A program made the translations under genes and the position numbers. A stretch of DNA of 30,399 bases, taken from positions 1 through 30,399 of the forward strand of contig NZ_SJSA01000004.1 of assembly GCF_004766125.1 (NCBI RefSeq). The letters are read 5' to 3'. The stretch's first letter is position 1, and every line of letters begins with the position of its first letter. Below the pieces are notes generated by a model, which had not been told where the DNA came from, did no database searches, and worked only from the letters and a program-made list of their open reading frames with translations. This DNA comes from Duncaniella freteri. GTDB taxonomy: Bacteria > Bacteroidota > Bacteroidia > Bacteroidales > Muribaculaceae. Below are positions 15,388-21,869 of this stretch, one piece after another.

Positions 15388-16113
15388 TTACGGAAATGTT
15401 TTTGAGGATGTTACAGGTCCATAATCTGCTACGAATGTGTCATATTGATTTTTAGTTTTACCAATTATTGAGAATGATTGAAATCGCTTGGTTAATTCTT
15501 GGAGTTCATGCTCTGATGCCTTAGGAATCACAACAGACCATTGGAGTGTTCCACAAATACTCTTGCCATAGAAATCAGATGCTGCTTGGGGAGAAGGATA
15601 TTCCCAGTGATAATTCGGCTCGGATACAAGAAATGACGCATCTATCATATTCTGAATGTTTTCATCATACCATTTGTTGAAATCTTCACTATTACTGTGT
15701 ATATAAGAGAAAGATTCCAGATACACTATCCTCCACGGTCCTGTAAATTGAGGATTGAATTTTCTATACGATGCTCCTAAAGTAGAGTTATCTGCTTTGC
15801 CAATCAAAGTATTGAAAGATTCAGTTTTGAATTTTGCTTCCTCCTCGGTATTTACATATTCTAACCACTTTATAATTAAAGTGGATTCATACGAAAATGA
15901 TGGCATATTGCGAACTGGGATTGAATATGTCATTATTTCCTCATTTTCTTGACACCATCGTAAATAGTCATTTATACATTCGGGGTTAACAGATATTCCG
16001 GATGCTTGATATTCAACAAGCCATTTGTCTTGTGCCATCGGCGTTGGATCATCAGAAGAGCATCCATATAGAAAGATGCTTAATATCCCGATTGTCCAAT
16101 ATAAGTATTTCAT
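15388..16113 (-). CDS. Prophage-encoded surface lipoprotein (unknown; lysogenic-conversion candidate)
   Basis: 241 residues with a lipoprotein signal ending LYGC (Cys18) followed by SSDDP. Acidic residues just after the Cys are like the export signal that sends Bacteroidetes lipoproteins to the cell surface. The rest is aromatic-rich (IIKWLEYVNTEEEAKF, WRIVYLESFSY, NYHWEYPSPQAASDFYG), with no domain I recognise. Its start overlaps the repressor stop by 4 nt (16110-16113), so it is expressed with the repressor in the lysogen. It looks clearly more AT-rich than its neighbours, a sign of separate origin. Superinfection exclusion by masking a receptor is a reasonable inference, not shown. Confidence 0.7.
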   Translation of the reverse strand: MKYLYWTIGILSIFLYGCSSDDPTPMAQDKWLVEYQASGISVNPECINDYLRWCQENEEIMTYSIPVRNMPSFSYESTLIIKWLEYVNTEEEAKFKTESFNTLIGKADNSTLGASYRKFNPQFTGPWRIVYLESFSYIHSNSEDFNKWYDENIQNMIDASFLVSEPNYHWEYPSPQAASDFYGKSICGTLQWSVVIPKASEHELQELTKRFQSFSIIGKTKNQYDTFVADYGPVTSSKTFP

Positions 16114-16472
16114 TTTCCGATTTGTTTTTCAAGTTGAGTAATACGCTCTTTGAGCATGGCGATAGTTTCTGATTTGGATTTGAGGGCATCGTTTAGAGTA
16201 GTGATTGTATCCACAAGACCATTTATACGCGCTATGTCCTCTGAGTTGTCTTCTTTTCTTATGAGCATTTCACCGTTGCCCCTTAGCAGCCACTCAGCAG
16301 AGATTTCAGGATATGCCTGAAGAATGCTTACAACTGTTTCGATACTGATACCTCTAAGACCCTTAATCTGGTTATCAAGGGTCTTTTGAGGTATTCCGCT
16401 TCTTATGGCAAGTGCGCGAATCGACATGCCGCTATATGCAACGATTTCCTTTAGACGGGTAAGAATGTCCAT
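16110..16472 (-). CDS. XRE-family phage repressor (CI-like, short)
   Basis: 120 residues. The HTH at about 14-50 (YSGMSIRALAIRSGIPQKTLDNQI followed by RGISIETVVSILQAYPEISAEWLLRG) is the pattern of XRE proteins found in Bacteroidetes phages. The C-terminal residues 75-118 form a heptad-like coiled coil (INGLVDTITTLNDALKSKSE; LKERITQLEKQ), presumably the dimer interface in place of a LexA-type peptidase domain. So induction is not by RecA-dependent self-cleavage. It faces twin operators in the adjoining 163-bp gap. Confidence 0.85.
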   Translation of the reverse strand: MDILTRLKEIVAYSGMSIRALAIRSGIPQKTLDNQIKGLRGISIETVVSILQAYPEISAEWLLRGNGEMLIRKEDNSEDIARINGLVDTITTLNDALKSKSETIAMLKERITQLEKQIGK

Positions 16473-16500
16473 ATTGCCTAAATGTTAATAATTCTAAAAA

Positions 16501-16518
16501 TTAGCCCAAACGAGCCTA
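16501..16518. promoter_or_regulatory. Repressor operator O1
   Basis: TTAGCCC-AAAC-GAGCCTA, an 18-bp imperfect dyad matching O2 half-sites (TTAGCYC). It lies 14 bp from O2, centre-to-centre 32 bp, about three helical turns, so dimers would bind the same face. Confidence 0.7.
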
Positions 16519-16524
16519 CATAAT

Positions 16525-16555
16525 TTGCATTATTAGCTCAAATGGGCTAACTTTG
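16525..16555 (+). promoter_or_regulatory. Rightward early promoter
   Basis: -33 TTG at 16525-16527 and -7 TAACTTTG at 16548-16555 with 20 bp between. O2 fills most of the spacer and the first bases of the -7 box, so repressor binding would block it directly. Confidence 0.75.
16533..16550. promoter_or_regulatory. Repressor operator O2
   Basis: TTAGCTC-AAAT-GGGCTAA, a near-perfect 18-bp dyad overlapping the early promoter. Confidence 0.75.
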
Positions 16556-16635
16556 CATCATCTTCAATCAAACACTACAAAATTAGCAAATTTGATTGAG
16601 ATGAGCAAGAACATAATCAACAAAATATAAGCAAG

Positions 16636-16992
16636 ATGACCCCAAACGAGACTAAACTCCAAAACCTCCGCAACTACCTTGATACCCTCATCGGGGAGTA
16701 TCGGGAGGCAATTTCATCATCCGTCCGCGAGATGGAGAAGTTCAATATCTCTCCCGAAGATTTCCGCAAAGAGTCCGTCAGCCTCAACGTAGCCGCCTTT
16801 ACCCTCGGCTATCTCAATCTGGCAAAAGAGGTATCCGAAAAATCGGACTACAAAACAACCGAGAATTATATCCGCTTCCACAAGCATCAGATTGAAACCA
16901 AGACAATCGGTGAGGCAGGTGTAATCACTCTTGCTCAAAACGCCACAATCTCGGCTCTCTCCACCATCATAGACCTCTACCTCGATAAATAA
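16636..16992 (+). CDS. Unknown early protein (first gene under the repressed promoter)
   Basis: 118 residues, mostly helical, acidic N-terminal half (LRNYLDTLIGEYREAISSSV), with a helix-rich C-terminus (ISALSTIIDLYLDK). No HTH or other motif I recognise, although the position is that of cro-like genes. Start ATG 16636 leaves an 80-nt leader from the promoter. It ends beside leader motif copy 2. Confidence 0.7.
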   Translation: MTPNETKLQNLRNYLDTLIGEYREAISSSVREMEKFNISPEDFRKESVSLNVAAFTLGYLNLAKEVSEKSDYKTTENYIRFHKHQIETKTIGEAGVITLAQNATISALSTIIDLYLDK

Positions 16993-17006
16993 AGTCAAAC
17001 CAATAA
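16991..17006 (+). promoter_or_regulatory. Leader motif copy 2
   Basis: AAAGTCAAACCAATAA, 10 nt before ATG 17017. Same 16-mer as at 13915, 19971 and 27632. Confidence 0.6.
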
Positions 17007-17016
17007 CCTTTTAACA

Positions 17017-17493
17017 ATGGATCAGAACACAGCCTATCAGTACAAGGCACTTAACGAGGACTCTTACAACAGCCTCGCCGCCTTTGCAGTATCCACTCCT
17101 GCAACCGTAACCCTCCACCCCGGACTTCTTACCATCGTAATCACCGGCGACGACGCCAACGAGGTTGGCAAGTTCATCGACAGAGAGGGTCTTGACTTCC
17201 ACATCAACCCGATTGAGTTTCATGACGAGACTCTCGGTGCTGTAATTGACTGCGAGACCACCGATGCTGGCACCCTCCGCAAAATCATCTACCGCATGAT
17301 GGGAGAGCGCTCCGCGATGGAAGAACACCACAATGGTGCTCTTGCCGAAATTACCGCCCAGCGCGACAGCGCGAAGAAAGACCGTGACATGTATATGCGC
17401 TGGTATTCTGATAGCACAAACCGAGAAGACCGCGTCAAAGGTCAGGTTCAGGCAATAGCATTGCTGCTGAACGAAATCTTCCCCGAGAAGTAA
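17017..17493 (+). CDS. Unknown early protein
   Basis: 158 residues. The N-terminal half is beta-rich (TPATVTLHPGLLTIVITGDD, FIDREGLDFHINPIEF). The C-terminal half is a charged helix, possibly coiled coil (RSAMEEHHNGALAEITAQRD, KDRDMYMRWY). Not recognised. It is followed by the RNA-rich gap. Confidence 0.7.
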   Translation: MDQNTAYQYKALNEDSYNSLAAFAVSTPATVTLHPGLLTIVITGDDANEVGKFIDREGLDFHINPIEFHDETLGAVIDCETTDAGTLRKIIYRMMGERSAMEEHHNGALAEITAQRDSAKKDRDMYMRWYSDSTNREDRVKGQVQAIALLLNEIFPEK

Positions 17494-17501
17494 CCCCCGC
17501 C

Positions 17502-17514
17502 AAAGTCAAACCAA
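17502..17514 (+). promoter_or_regulatory. Leader motif copy 3 (13 of 16 bases) before the RNA cluster
   Basis: AAAGTCAAACCAA followed by CCATAA. Unlike the other copies no ATG follows within 12 nt; hairpins and tRNA-like genes come next. Confidence 0.5.
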
Positions 17515-17524
17515 CCATAACGGC

Positions 17525-17583
17525 TGCTCAAGAGTGAGCACATAGCCCAGGGGCAAGAGAGCCCCGACCCCGAAAGGGGTTTT
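17525..17583 (+). ncRNA. Three consecutive hairpins upstream of tRNA-like gene 1
   Basis: TGCTCA-AGAG-TGAGCA (17525-17540), GGGGC-AAGAGA-GCCCC (17550-17565) and ACCCC-GAAA-GGGGT (17567-17580, GNRA loop, four T). All are perfect stems packed in 56 nt. The last could terminate transcription or mark a processing site before the tRNA. Confidence 0.6.
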
Positions 17584-17587
17584 AATC

Positions 17588-17662
17588 GGGAGTATCGCCA
17601 AGCGGTTAAGGCCGGGACCGAAAGTCCTAAGTCGGAGGGTTCGACTCCCCCTGCTCCCACCA
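17588..17662 (+). tRNA. tRNA-like gene 1, abnormal anticodon loop, encoded CCA
   Basis: Acceptor GGGAGTA (17588-17594) pairs with TGCTCCC (17652-17658), then A and an encoded CCA (17660-17662). The D-arm GCC/GGC has GG in its loop. The T-arm is GAGGG-TTCGACT-CCCCC with one A-C mismatch. The best anticodon stem GGGAC/GTCCT leaves only CGAAA in the loop. Forcing a 7-nt loop gives CCGAAAG, with C not U at position 33 and GAA in the anticodon slot. So the amino-acid identity cannot be assigned; it may be a degenerate or specialised tRNA. Confidence 0.55.
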
Positions 17663-18007
17663 CCAAAGAAGAGTACCTTGACAAGTCTGGAATTTCCGCT
17701 GACACGCCCGGACGGGAGACCGCCGGAACATCAGCGATGAGTAGTAGCCGATAAAGAAGCAGTCGAGTATGCCGAGAGGTGAAAGACACTTTGAAACGGG
17801 TCGGTGCTACGGTAAGAAAGAACCATCCGTGCTTATGCCGAAGAATGACGGATGGCGAGTTGAGTCGTGTCCGCTCGTGGCAAATGGACCGGTATAAACT
17901 GAATCAATAGCACGTCTGAATCCGAAATCAAAACGTAGCATACCTTATGACCGTCTGAAAATGGTTGACGGGTGAGACAAGGATAGGAACGTGAATGATT
18001 ATAAATC
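17663..18007 (+). ncRNA. Gene-free, structure-rich RNA region between tRNA-like genes 1 and 2
   Basis: No credible ORF on the plus strand; minus-strand ORFs here read through the tRNA-like genes and look spurious. Perfect inverted repeats include CGCTGA/TCAGCG, CGG-GAGA-CCG (GNRA loop) inside it, CCATCCGT/ACGGATGG with a 17-nt loop (about 17822-17856) and CCGTC/GACGG. Could be one or more structured phage RNAs in the same transcript. No known ribozyme or riboswitch core was recognised. Confidence 0.45.
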
Positions 18008-18079
18008 GAACGGTGTAGCTCAGTTGGTAGAGCGGTCTGTGAAACAGATGCGTCGGCGGTTCGAGCCCGCCCATCGTTC
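18008..18079 (+). tRNA. tRNA-like gene 2, probably derived from tRNA-His
   Basis: Acceptor AACGGTG (18009-18015) pairs with CATCGTT (18072-18078), and an extra G (18008) pairs with C (18079). That is the G-1:C73 hallmark of bacterial tRNA-His. D-arm GCTC-AGTTGGTA-GAGC and T-arm GGCGG-TTCGAGC-CCGCC are canonical. The anticodon arm is not: GTCTG/CAGAT closes only TGAAA. GTG is present (CTGTGAA) but would be partly in the stem. A forced 7-nt loop (GTGAAAC) reads GAA with a 4-bp stem. The RNA is 2 nt short in this arm. Confidence 0.6.
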
Positions 18080-18100
18080 CTCACTCAATTAACAACCTAT

Positions 18101-18319
18101 ATGGAAAAGACTATTAAAGTAGCCACTCTCGGCATAGCTGAAGAGCTTAGAAATATGGAGATAGGCGATGTCGTTCAGTTTCCTGTCCCCAAGTATAATT
18201 ACAATTCAATTCGCACCTCCCCCGGCACCACACTTGTAGCCGAAACAATGGAGGGGCGAAAGTGGAAAACAAGAAAAGACATAGATAACAAATGTGTCTT
18301 TGTAACCAGAACCGCATAG
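18101..18319 (+). CDS. Small unknown phage protein
   Basis: 72 residues, ATG 18101 after CCTAT. It carries GDVVQFPVPKYNYNSIRTSP, then METMEGRKWKTRKD-like basic aromatic residues and a C-terminal VTRTA. This resembles a small family I have seen in Bacteroidales mobile elements (pattern FP--Y-YNS-RTSP-T...GRKW-TR), without a known role. Basic residues suggest nucleic-acid contact. Confidence 0.65.
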   Translation: MEKTIKVATLGIAEELRNMEIGDVVQFPVPKYNYNSIRTSPGTTLVAETMEGRKWKTRKDIDNKCVFVTRTA

Positions 18320-18322
18320 ACT

Positions 18323-18571
18323 ATGGGAAGATGTCTTGTAACTTCGGTAAACCCTGCGGAGATCATGCTTGAGAATATCTTCCGCGTCATGGAGCGTGAG
18401 ACGTTCTGCAAAGATACAGCTGCGAAAATCGTTGGCGGTGTGAAGAAGTTAGAGGACTTGATTGCCGCCGGCGAAATTGATGCTGAAAAGGGATGCAATG
18501 CCCAAAACAGCAAATGGAAATGCAATGCCGCCCAAGTTCTGCGACATTGCCGGAATATGAGAAACAAATGA
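18323..18571 (+). CDS. Small unknown protein, HTH/excisionase-like
   Basis: 82 residues, 3 nt after the previous gene. The segment TAAKIVGGVKKLEDLIAAGE followed by KGCNAQNSKWKCNAAQVLRHC resembles winged-helix/MerR-like modules in which a 'selects-residues...W-C-N' wing follows the recognition helix. An excisionase or small regulator is possible, not established. Confidence 0.6.
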   Translation: MGRCLVTSVNPAEIMLENIFRVMERETFCKDTAAKIVGGVKKLEDLIAAGEIDAEKGCNAQNSKWKCNAAQVLRHCRNMRNK

Positions 18572-18586
18572 ACTTACCACATAGTA

Positions 18587-18646
18587 GCCCGTGAGGGTGT
18601 TTTTCATTATAAGAATCAATAGATTGCCTTGAGTGCCCGTGAGGGT
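18587..18646 (+). repeat. Twin GCCCGTGAGGGT hairpins
   Basis: The 12-mer GCCCGTGAGGGT occurs at 18587-18598 and 18635-18646. Each forms CCC-GTGA-GGG with a GNRA-type loop. They lie in the gene-free stretch between the small CDS and tRNA-like gene 3, and may be protein- or tertiary-contact sites in the RNA. Confidence 0.45.
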
Positions 18647-18701
18647 CGTGGCATCATCTTTAATCAAACCCCGATAGCCGAGCGGGTAATCTCGGCCACT
18701 T

Positions 18702-18790
18702 GGTCGGTAAAGCTCACGTGTTGGAGGCGTGAGGAGCGAAATAACCGATGGAGCCATCGGCCCTCATGGGTTCGATTCCCATACCGGCCA
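18702..18790 (+). tRNA. tRNA-like element 3, aberrant body
   Basis: Acceptor GGTCGGT (18702-18708) pairs with ACCGGCC (18783-18789), with A next. The T-arm ATGGG-TTCGATT-CCCAT is perfect. Between them is CTCACG/CGTGAG closing TGTTGGAGG, and CCGAT/ATCGG closing GGAGCC; neither is a normal D- or anticodon arm. Reading CACGT-GTTGGAG-GCGTG as the anticodon arm would give UGG (Pro) or, with a shifted loop, GGA (Ser) with a long variable arm, but then no D-arm fits. A further hairpin GCCGAG/CTCGGC lies just upstream (18678-18695), so the true 5' end is uncertain. Confidence 0.4.
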
Positions 18791-18819
18791 CACCCCAAAT
18801 TAGAATAATATCATTAACG

Positions 18820-18851
18820 CCGGATGGTCTGTGAAGATAGTCCGGTTTTTT
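18820..18851 (+). terminator. Terminator between tRNA-like elements 3 and 4
   Basis: CCGGA (18820-18824) pairs with TCCGG (18841-18845), then six T. A 16-nt loop makes it moderate in strength. Confidence 0.6.
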
Positions 18852-18855
18852 CACA

Positions 18856-18960
18856 TGAGAGACTGACATTTGGTGAGTGTCCCCCGGGTTGAACCGGGCG
18901 TAGGTGAATAATCGCGGCCGCTAAATAGCCTACAAGCAGGTTCGACTCCTGCTCTCTCAA
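18856..18960 (+). tRNA. tRNA-Ser(UGA)-like, long variable arm
   Basis: Acceptor TGAGAGA (18856-18862) with TCTCTCA (18953-18959); D-stem GACA/TGTC; long variable arm closed by GTAGG/CCTAC (18900-18904, 18929-18933), which is the class II form used by Ser/Leu/Tyr; T-arm GCAGG-TTCGACT-CCTGC. The anticodon stem CCCGG/CCGGG leaves a 6-nt loop GTTGAA; with one more C (a C-run) it would be the normal 7-nt GTTGAAC, anticodon UGA. No CCA is encoded. Confidence 0.6.
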
Positions 18961-18986
18961 CTACATCATCAAAACACATCATCAAA

Positions 18987-19220
18987 ATGGATAAGCCAAC
19001 AATCTCCAAGCGCATCAGCGCCGGAACTCGCGTCTATTACATCGACGCGCACAACGACCGCAAAGGTCAGCCGTATATTTCCATTTCGGAAATACCTACC
19101 GACAAATCGCCAGGCAAAAAGAAAAGGCAGCGTATCTTCCTCCATGCAGAGAACGTGGACCAATTCGCCCAGGCATTTGCCGAGGTCGCAAACCATATTA
19201 AGAATGAATCTCAAAGATGA
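18987..19220 (+). CDS. PUR-alpha-like (DUF3276) nucleic-acid-binding protein
   Basis: 77 residues. The pattern ISKRISAGTRVYYIDAHND, YISISEIPTDKS and RQRIFLHAENVDQFAQAF follows the single PUR repeat of the Bacteroidetes DUF3276 family (G-x-R-x-Y-x-x-D...I-T/S-E...I-x-L-x-x-E-x-x-x-x-F). Members bind single-stranded DNA/RNA. 17-nt overlap with the next gene suggests coupling. Confidence 0.65.
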   Translation: MDKPTISKRISAGTRVYYIDAHNDRKGQPYISISEIPTDKSPGKKKRQRIFLHAENVDQFAQAFAEVANHIKNESQR

Positions 19221-19611
19221 CCCGATTGTTCTTCTCGGCTGGAGTTGCCCGTATTGTGGTTCTCCAACGAAACTCGTTGACGACACGGAAATCTACGGGC
19301 GATCATACGGCACCAAGTGCTATCTCTGCAAACCGTGTGGGGCATGGGTCGGCTGTCATAAGAACTCGGACAAAGCACTCGGCAGAGTCGCAAACAAAGA
19401 ACTGCGACAACTGAAACATCAGGCTCACGAGGCTTTTGACCCCATCTGGAAAGACGGCTATCTCCCACGCACTGCCGCTTATGAGGTCTTGTCCGTTGCT
19501 TTCGGACTCCCGATAGAGCAAACTCACATAGGAATGTTCGATGAGGATATGTGCCGGAAAGTAATCTCATTGTCAAACACAATTCTTAAATACATCAGAG
19601 AAGATAGCTAA
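19204..19611 (+). CDS. Zinc-finger protein of the DUF3268 type
   Basis: 135 residues from ATG 19204. An N-terminal zinc ribbon C-P-Y-C-G ... C-Y-L-C-K-P-C-G-A-W-V-G-C-H (Cys pairs near 15/18 and 39/45 region) is followed by LGRVANKELRQLKHQAHEAF, then FDPIWKDG, RTAAYEVLSVAFGL, THIGMFDEDMCRKVI. This is the full DUF3268 layout. Function unknown; common in phages and mobile elements. A longer start would run inside the upstream gene and lacks the family signature. Confidence 0.75.
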   Translation: MNLKDDPIVLLGWSCPYCGSPTKLVDDTEIYGRSYGTKCYLCKPCGAWVGCHKNSDKALGRVANKELRQLKHQAHEAFDPIWKDGYLPRTAAYEVLSVAFGLPIEQTHIGMFDEDMCRKVISLSNTILKYIREDS

Positions 19612-19663
19612 ACAAATAACACGCGGCAAGTTTCTCCTTATAGAATGTACCGCTGGTGAGCTG

Positions 19664-19882
19664 ATGAATGCTGTCGGCTCCGACATCTGCATCTGCGATT
19701 GGTGCGGCAGACCATACCTCCCCTCTGATAAAGGGGTCTACATTGCAGTCCTTAATCATTGGTATTGTAAGGAGTGCTTTTATGAATGGGCGGCACAAGC
19801 CACCTGGTATCCCCAAGATGCCGATGTTGAGCGTAAGAATTTCAGCTTCTATGCTCCTCGTCTCGGAGTCAAATGTCAGTAA
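19664..19882 (+). CDS. Small zinc-binding protein
   Basis: 72 residues with C-x-C-x2-C (SDICICDWCGRPYL) and W-Y-C-K-E-C-F-Y-E-W further on, a likely treble-clef or ribbon metal site. No family recognised. It follows the previous gene by 52 nt and precedes a promoter. Confidence 0.6.
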   Translation: MNAVGSDICICDWCGRPYLPSDKGVYIAVLNHWYCKECFYEWAAQATWYPQDADVERKNFSFYAPRLGVKCQ

Positions 19883-19914
19883 ATGTTAAGGCGTAAAAAT
19901 GGCGGGCAATGCGT

Positions 19915-19945
19915 TTGCGTAACTCGTTAAAAATGACTAACTTTA
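19915..19945 (+). promoter_or_regulatory. Promoter of the recombination operon
   Basis: TTG at 19915-19917 and TAACTTTA at 19938-19945 (one mismatch from TAnnTTTG), 20 bp apart. CTAACTTTAC is shared with the ParB promoter at 27608 and, nearly, with the early promoter. Confidence 0.6.
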
Positions 19946-19970
19946 CTGTATATCAGAAACAATGATATTA

Positions 19971-19986
19971 AAAGTCAAACCAATAA
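19971..19986 (+). promoter_or_regulatory. Leader motif copy 4
   Basis: AAAGTCAAACCAATAA, 12 nt before ATG 19999, in the 5' leader of the recombination operon. Confidence 0.6.
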
Positions 19987-19998
19987 AAACCTACCTAT

Positions 19999-20787
19999 AT
20001 GGCAAAGGAAAAACAACCAAAAGTTGAGCAAGACCAAGAGGTCAACGATGCTCAGATGAAAACCGAGGCAGAGGCTAAGGCAATCATCGAAAACAACCTC
20101 CGCTTCTACTCGCAAGGATGCGAGGTTCCGGCAGACGCGCTCAAACCAATCAGAGCAGGCCGACTCAAAGGGATGTCCGATGTGAATCCGATGTGGCGCA
20201 TGAAGAGAATGACCGAGATTTTCGGTCCTATCGGATTCGGCTGGAAATACGAAATTGTAAAGCAGTGGACTGAGACCTACGGAAACGAGGTCAAGTGTTT
20301 CTGCGTTGTCAATCTCTTCGTCCGCGATCCCGAAACAAAAGAGTGGAGTGAGCCTATACCCGGCAGTGGAGGTTCTGCCATCGTATCAATGGAGAGCAAG
20401 GGTGCTTATGTGAATGATGAGGGCTACAAGATGGCTCTTACCGATGCACTCTCAATCGCTATGAAGCCGCTCGGAATCGGAGGCAATATCTGGTATGGTC
20501 CCAAAGCGTCAGGGCATAATGAGAGCAAGTATGAGGCATCCACAAGAGAAGATGCCAATCAGAACCAACATCCTCAGCAAAGTCAAGGCACCTCAGCGAT
20601 GGCGTTCACCGGCGCACAGCTCAACCAAGCCATTCAGGAAATGAACGCAACCACCACTGAGGCAGAATTTCAGGCTTGCTGGCAGAAATGGGCACAAATA
20701 TCTCCTGCGTTGACAAGCAATGGCACTGACTTCTACAAAGCCGCGTGTGCAAAAATCAACTCTATCAAAAATCCCTCCGCAAAATGA
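19999..20787 (+). CDS. Rad52-superfamily single-strand annealing protein (Sak-like)
   Basis: 262 residues. The core at about 45-165 (GRLKGMSDVNPMWRMKRMTE, IGFGWKYEI, GGSAIVSMESKG, DEGYKMALTDALSIAMKPLG) has the form of phage Rad52-like annealing proteins, including the Y-K-x-A-x-T-D-A-L/xKxLG helix. It is followed by a Gln-rich linker and a C-terminal helical domain (NQAIQEMNATTTEAEFQACW). It would coat resected ssDNA and anneal homologous strands. The gene overlaps the exonuclease gene by ATGA, the usual SSAP-exonuclease pairing. Confidence 0.7.
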   Translation: MAKEKQPKVEQDQEVNDAQMKTEAEAKAIIENNLRFYSQGCEVPADALKPIRAGRLKGMSDVNPMWRMKRMTEIFGPIGFGWKYEIVKQWTETYGNEVKCFCVVNLFVRDPETKEWSEPIPGSGGSAIVSMESKGAYVNDEGYKMALTDALSIAMKPLGIGGNIWYGPKASGHNESKYEASTREDANQNQHPQQSQGTSAMAFTGAQLNQAIQEMNATTTEAEFQACWQKWAQISPALTSNGTDFYKAACAKINSIKNPSAK

Positions 20788-21857
20788 TGCAGTTCAAACA
20801 ATCCCCTGTAATCTTCGACGAGGATAGCCACAGCTATCAACTCGACGGCAAGAGATTGCTCGGCATCACGGGACTTATACACTCAATCCTCGGATTGGGT
20901 GTATATCCCGATGCAAGTGAGCACGTCAAAGATTTCATCATTCCAAGAGCCGGAAGTCGCGGCACCGCCGTTCACCATGCCATTCAGACCTATGACCAAC
21001 TCGGTATCAAGCAGACTACTCAGATAGTCCACACTCGCTACGGATGCCGGGAGCGTGATAACATTTCCTATGTTGATGAGACGTGGGATGTGAGTTCAGA
21101 ACTTGAGGCATATATCCGACACCTCAACGGGTTCAAACCTCTTGCCAACGAGTTAACTGTTTCCGACAATGTGCGCTACGCCTCGCAGATAGACAATGTT
21201 TGGCAGTACGAGAAAACGGGTGGTATATGGCTTGTCGATACCAAGACTAACAACATCAAACTCTATCCGCTTTGCGGCTACTACAACGCCAACTATTTCA
21301 ATAGCGGTGAAGATGCCCTCAAAGAATACCTCTCCTGGCAGCTCTCAATCTACGCAGAGTTATTTGAGGCAGAGAACCCCGGACTAAAGGTGGAGGGGCT
21401 GGCTTGCAACTGGCTGAAAGCCGATGCTGATGCGTTCTGGGTTATAGAGCGCAAACCATCCGAGTTGGTTTTGGAACTCCTTAAAACCACCTATTTTTTC
21501 AGCGATAATGGACCTGTCTATTTCCATCCCGATCAGTCGGTGTTCGGCATCGGCTCAACTCTCCCTGCCGAAGTCAAAGAGCAAACTCCGATAGTAGCAC
21601 CCGATGTTGTGGATTATTTCACATCACTACTGAAAACATATAAGGAGGCAGAGGCGAAACTTGAAGAGGCTAAAACAGCATTGAGAGCCGCCATGACGGA
21701 GCATAAAGTGAAGTCTTTTGATTTTGGTTCATTCAGTGCCACAATCGGGGCCGACAGCGTTTCAACCTCCTTTGACACCAAAACATTCAAAAAGGATCAT
21801 CCCGAACTATACAAGAAATATGCCTCATCAAAAGCCAAAAAGGCAGTTTCACAATAA
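20784..21857 (+). CDS. PD-(D/E)XK exonuclease (RecB/Cas4-like), SSAP partner
   Basis: 357 residues from ATG 20784 (ATGA overlap with the SSAP stop). An early segment GITGLIHSILG, then RAGSRGTAVHHAIQ (helix with conserved G-x-x-x-H), a YASQIDNVWQ strand with the catalytic Asp, and WLVDTKTNN giving the D-x-K of PD-(D/E)XK. A downstream YLSWQLSIYAELFEAENPGL helix supplies the Q-x-x-x-Y motif. The C-terminal coiled coil (EAEAKLEEAKTALRAAM) and a basic tail follow. Predicted to resect dsDNA ends for annealing-based recombination. Confidence 0.8.
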   Translation: MMQFKQSPVIFDEDSHSYQLDGKRLLGITGLIHSILGLGVYPDASEHVKDFIIPRAGSRGTAVHHAIQTYDQLGIKQTTQIVHTRYGCRERDNISYVDETWDVSSELEAYIRHLNGFKPLANELTVSDNVRYASQIDNVWQYEKTGGIWLVDTKTNNIKLYPLCGYYNANYFNSGEDALKEYLSWQLSIYAELFEAENPGLKVEGLACNWLKADADAFWVIERKPSELVLELLKTTYFFSDNGPVYFHPDQSVFGIGSTLPAEVKEQTPIVAPDVVDYFTSLLKTYKEAEAKLEEAKTALRAAMTEHKVKSFDFGSFSATIGADSVSTSFDTKTFKKDHPELYKKYASSKAKKAVSQ

Positions 21858-21869
21858 AACTCAAAGACA

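Noticed and set aside
17663..18007. Hammerhead or other self-cleaving ribozyme
   Set aside because: No CUGAUGA...GAAA core in the right order could be found.
17448..18084. Minus-strand ORFs across the tRNA-like region
   Set aside because: They run through tRNA arms and have no domain or start signal.
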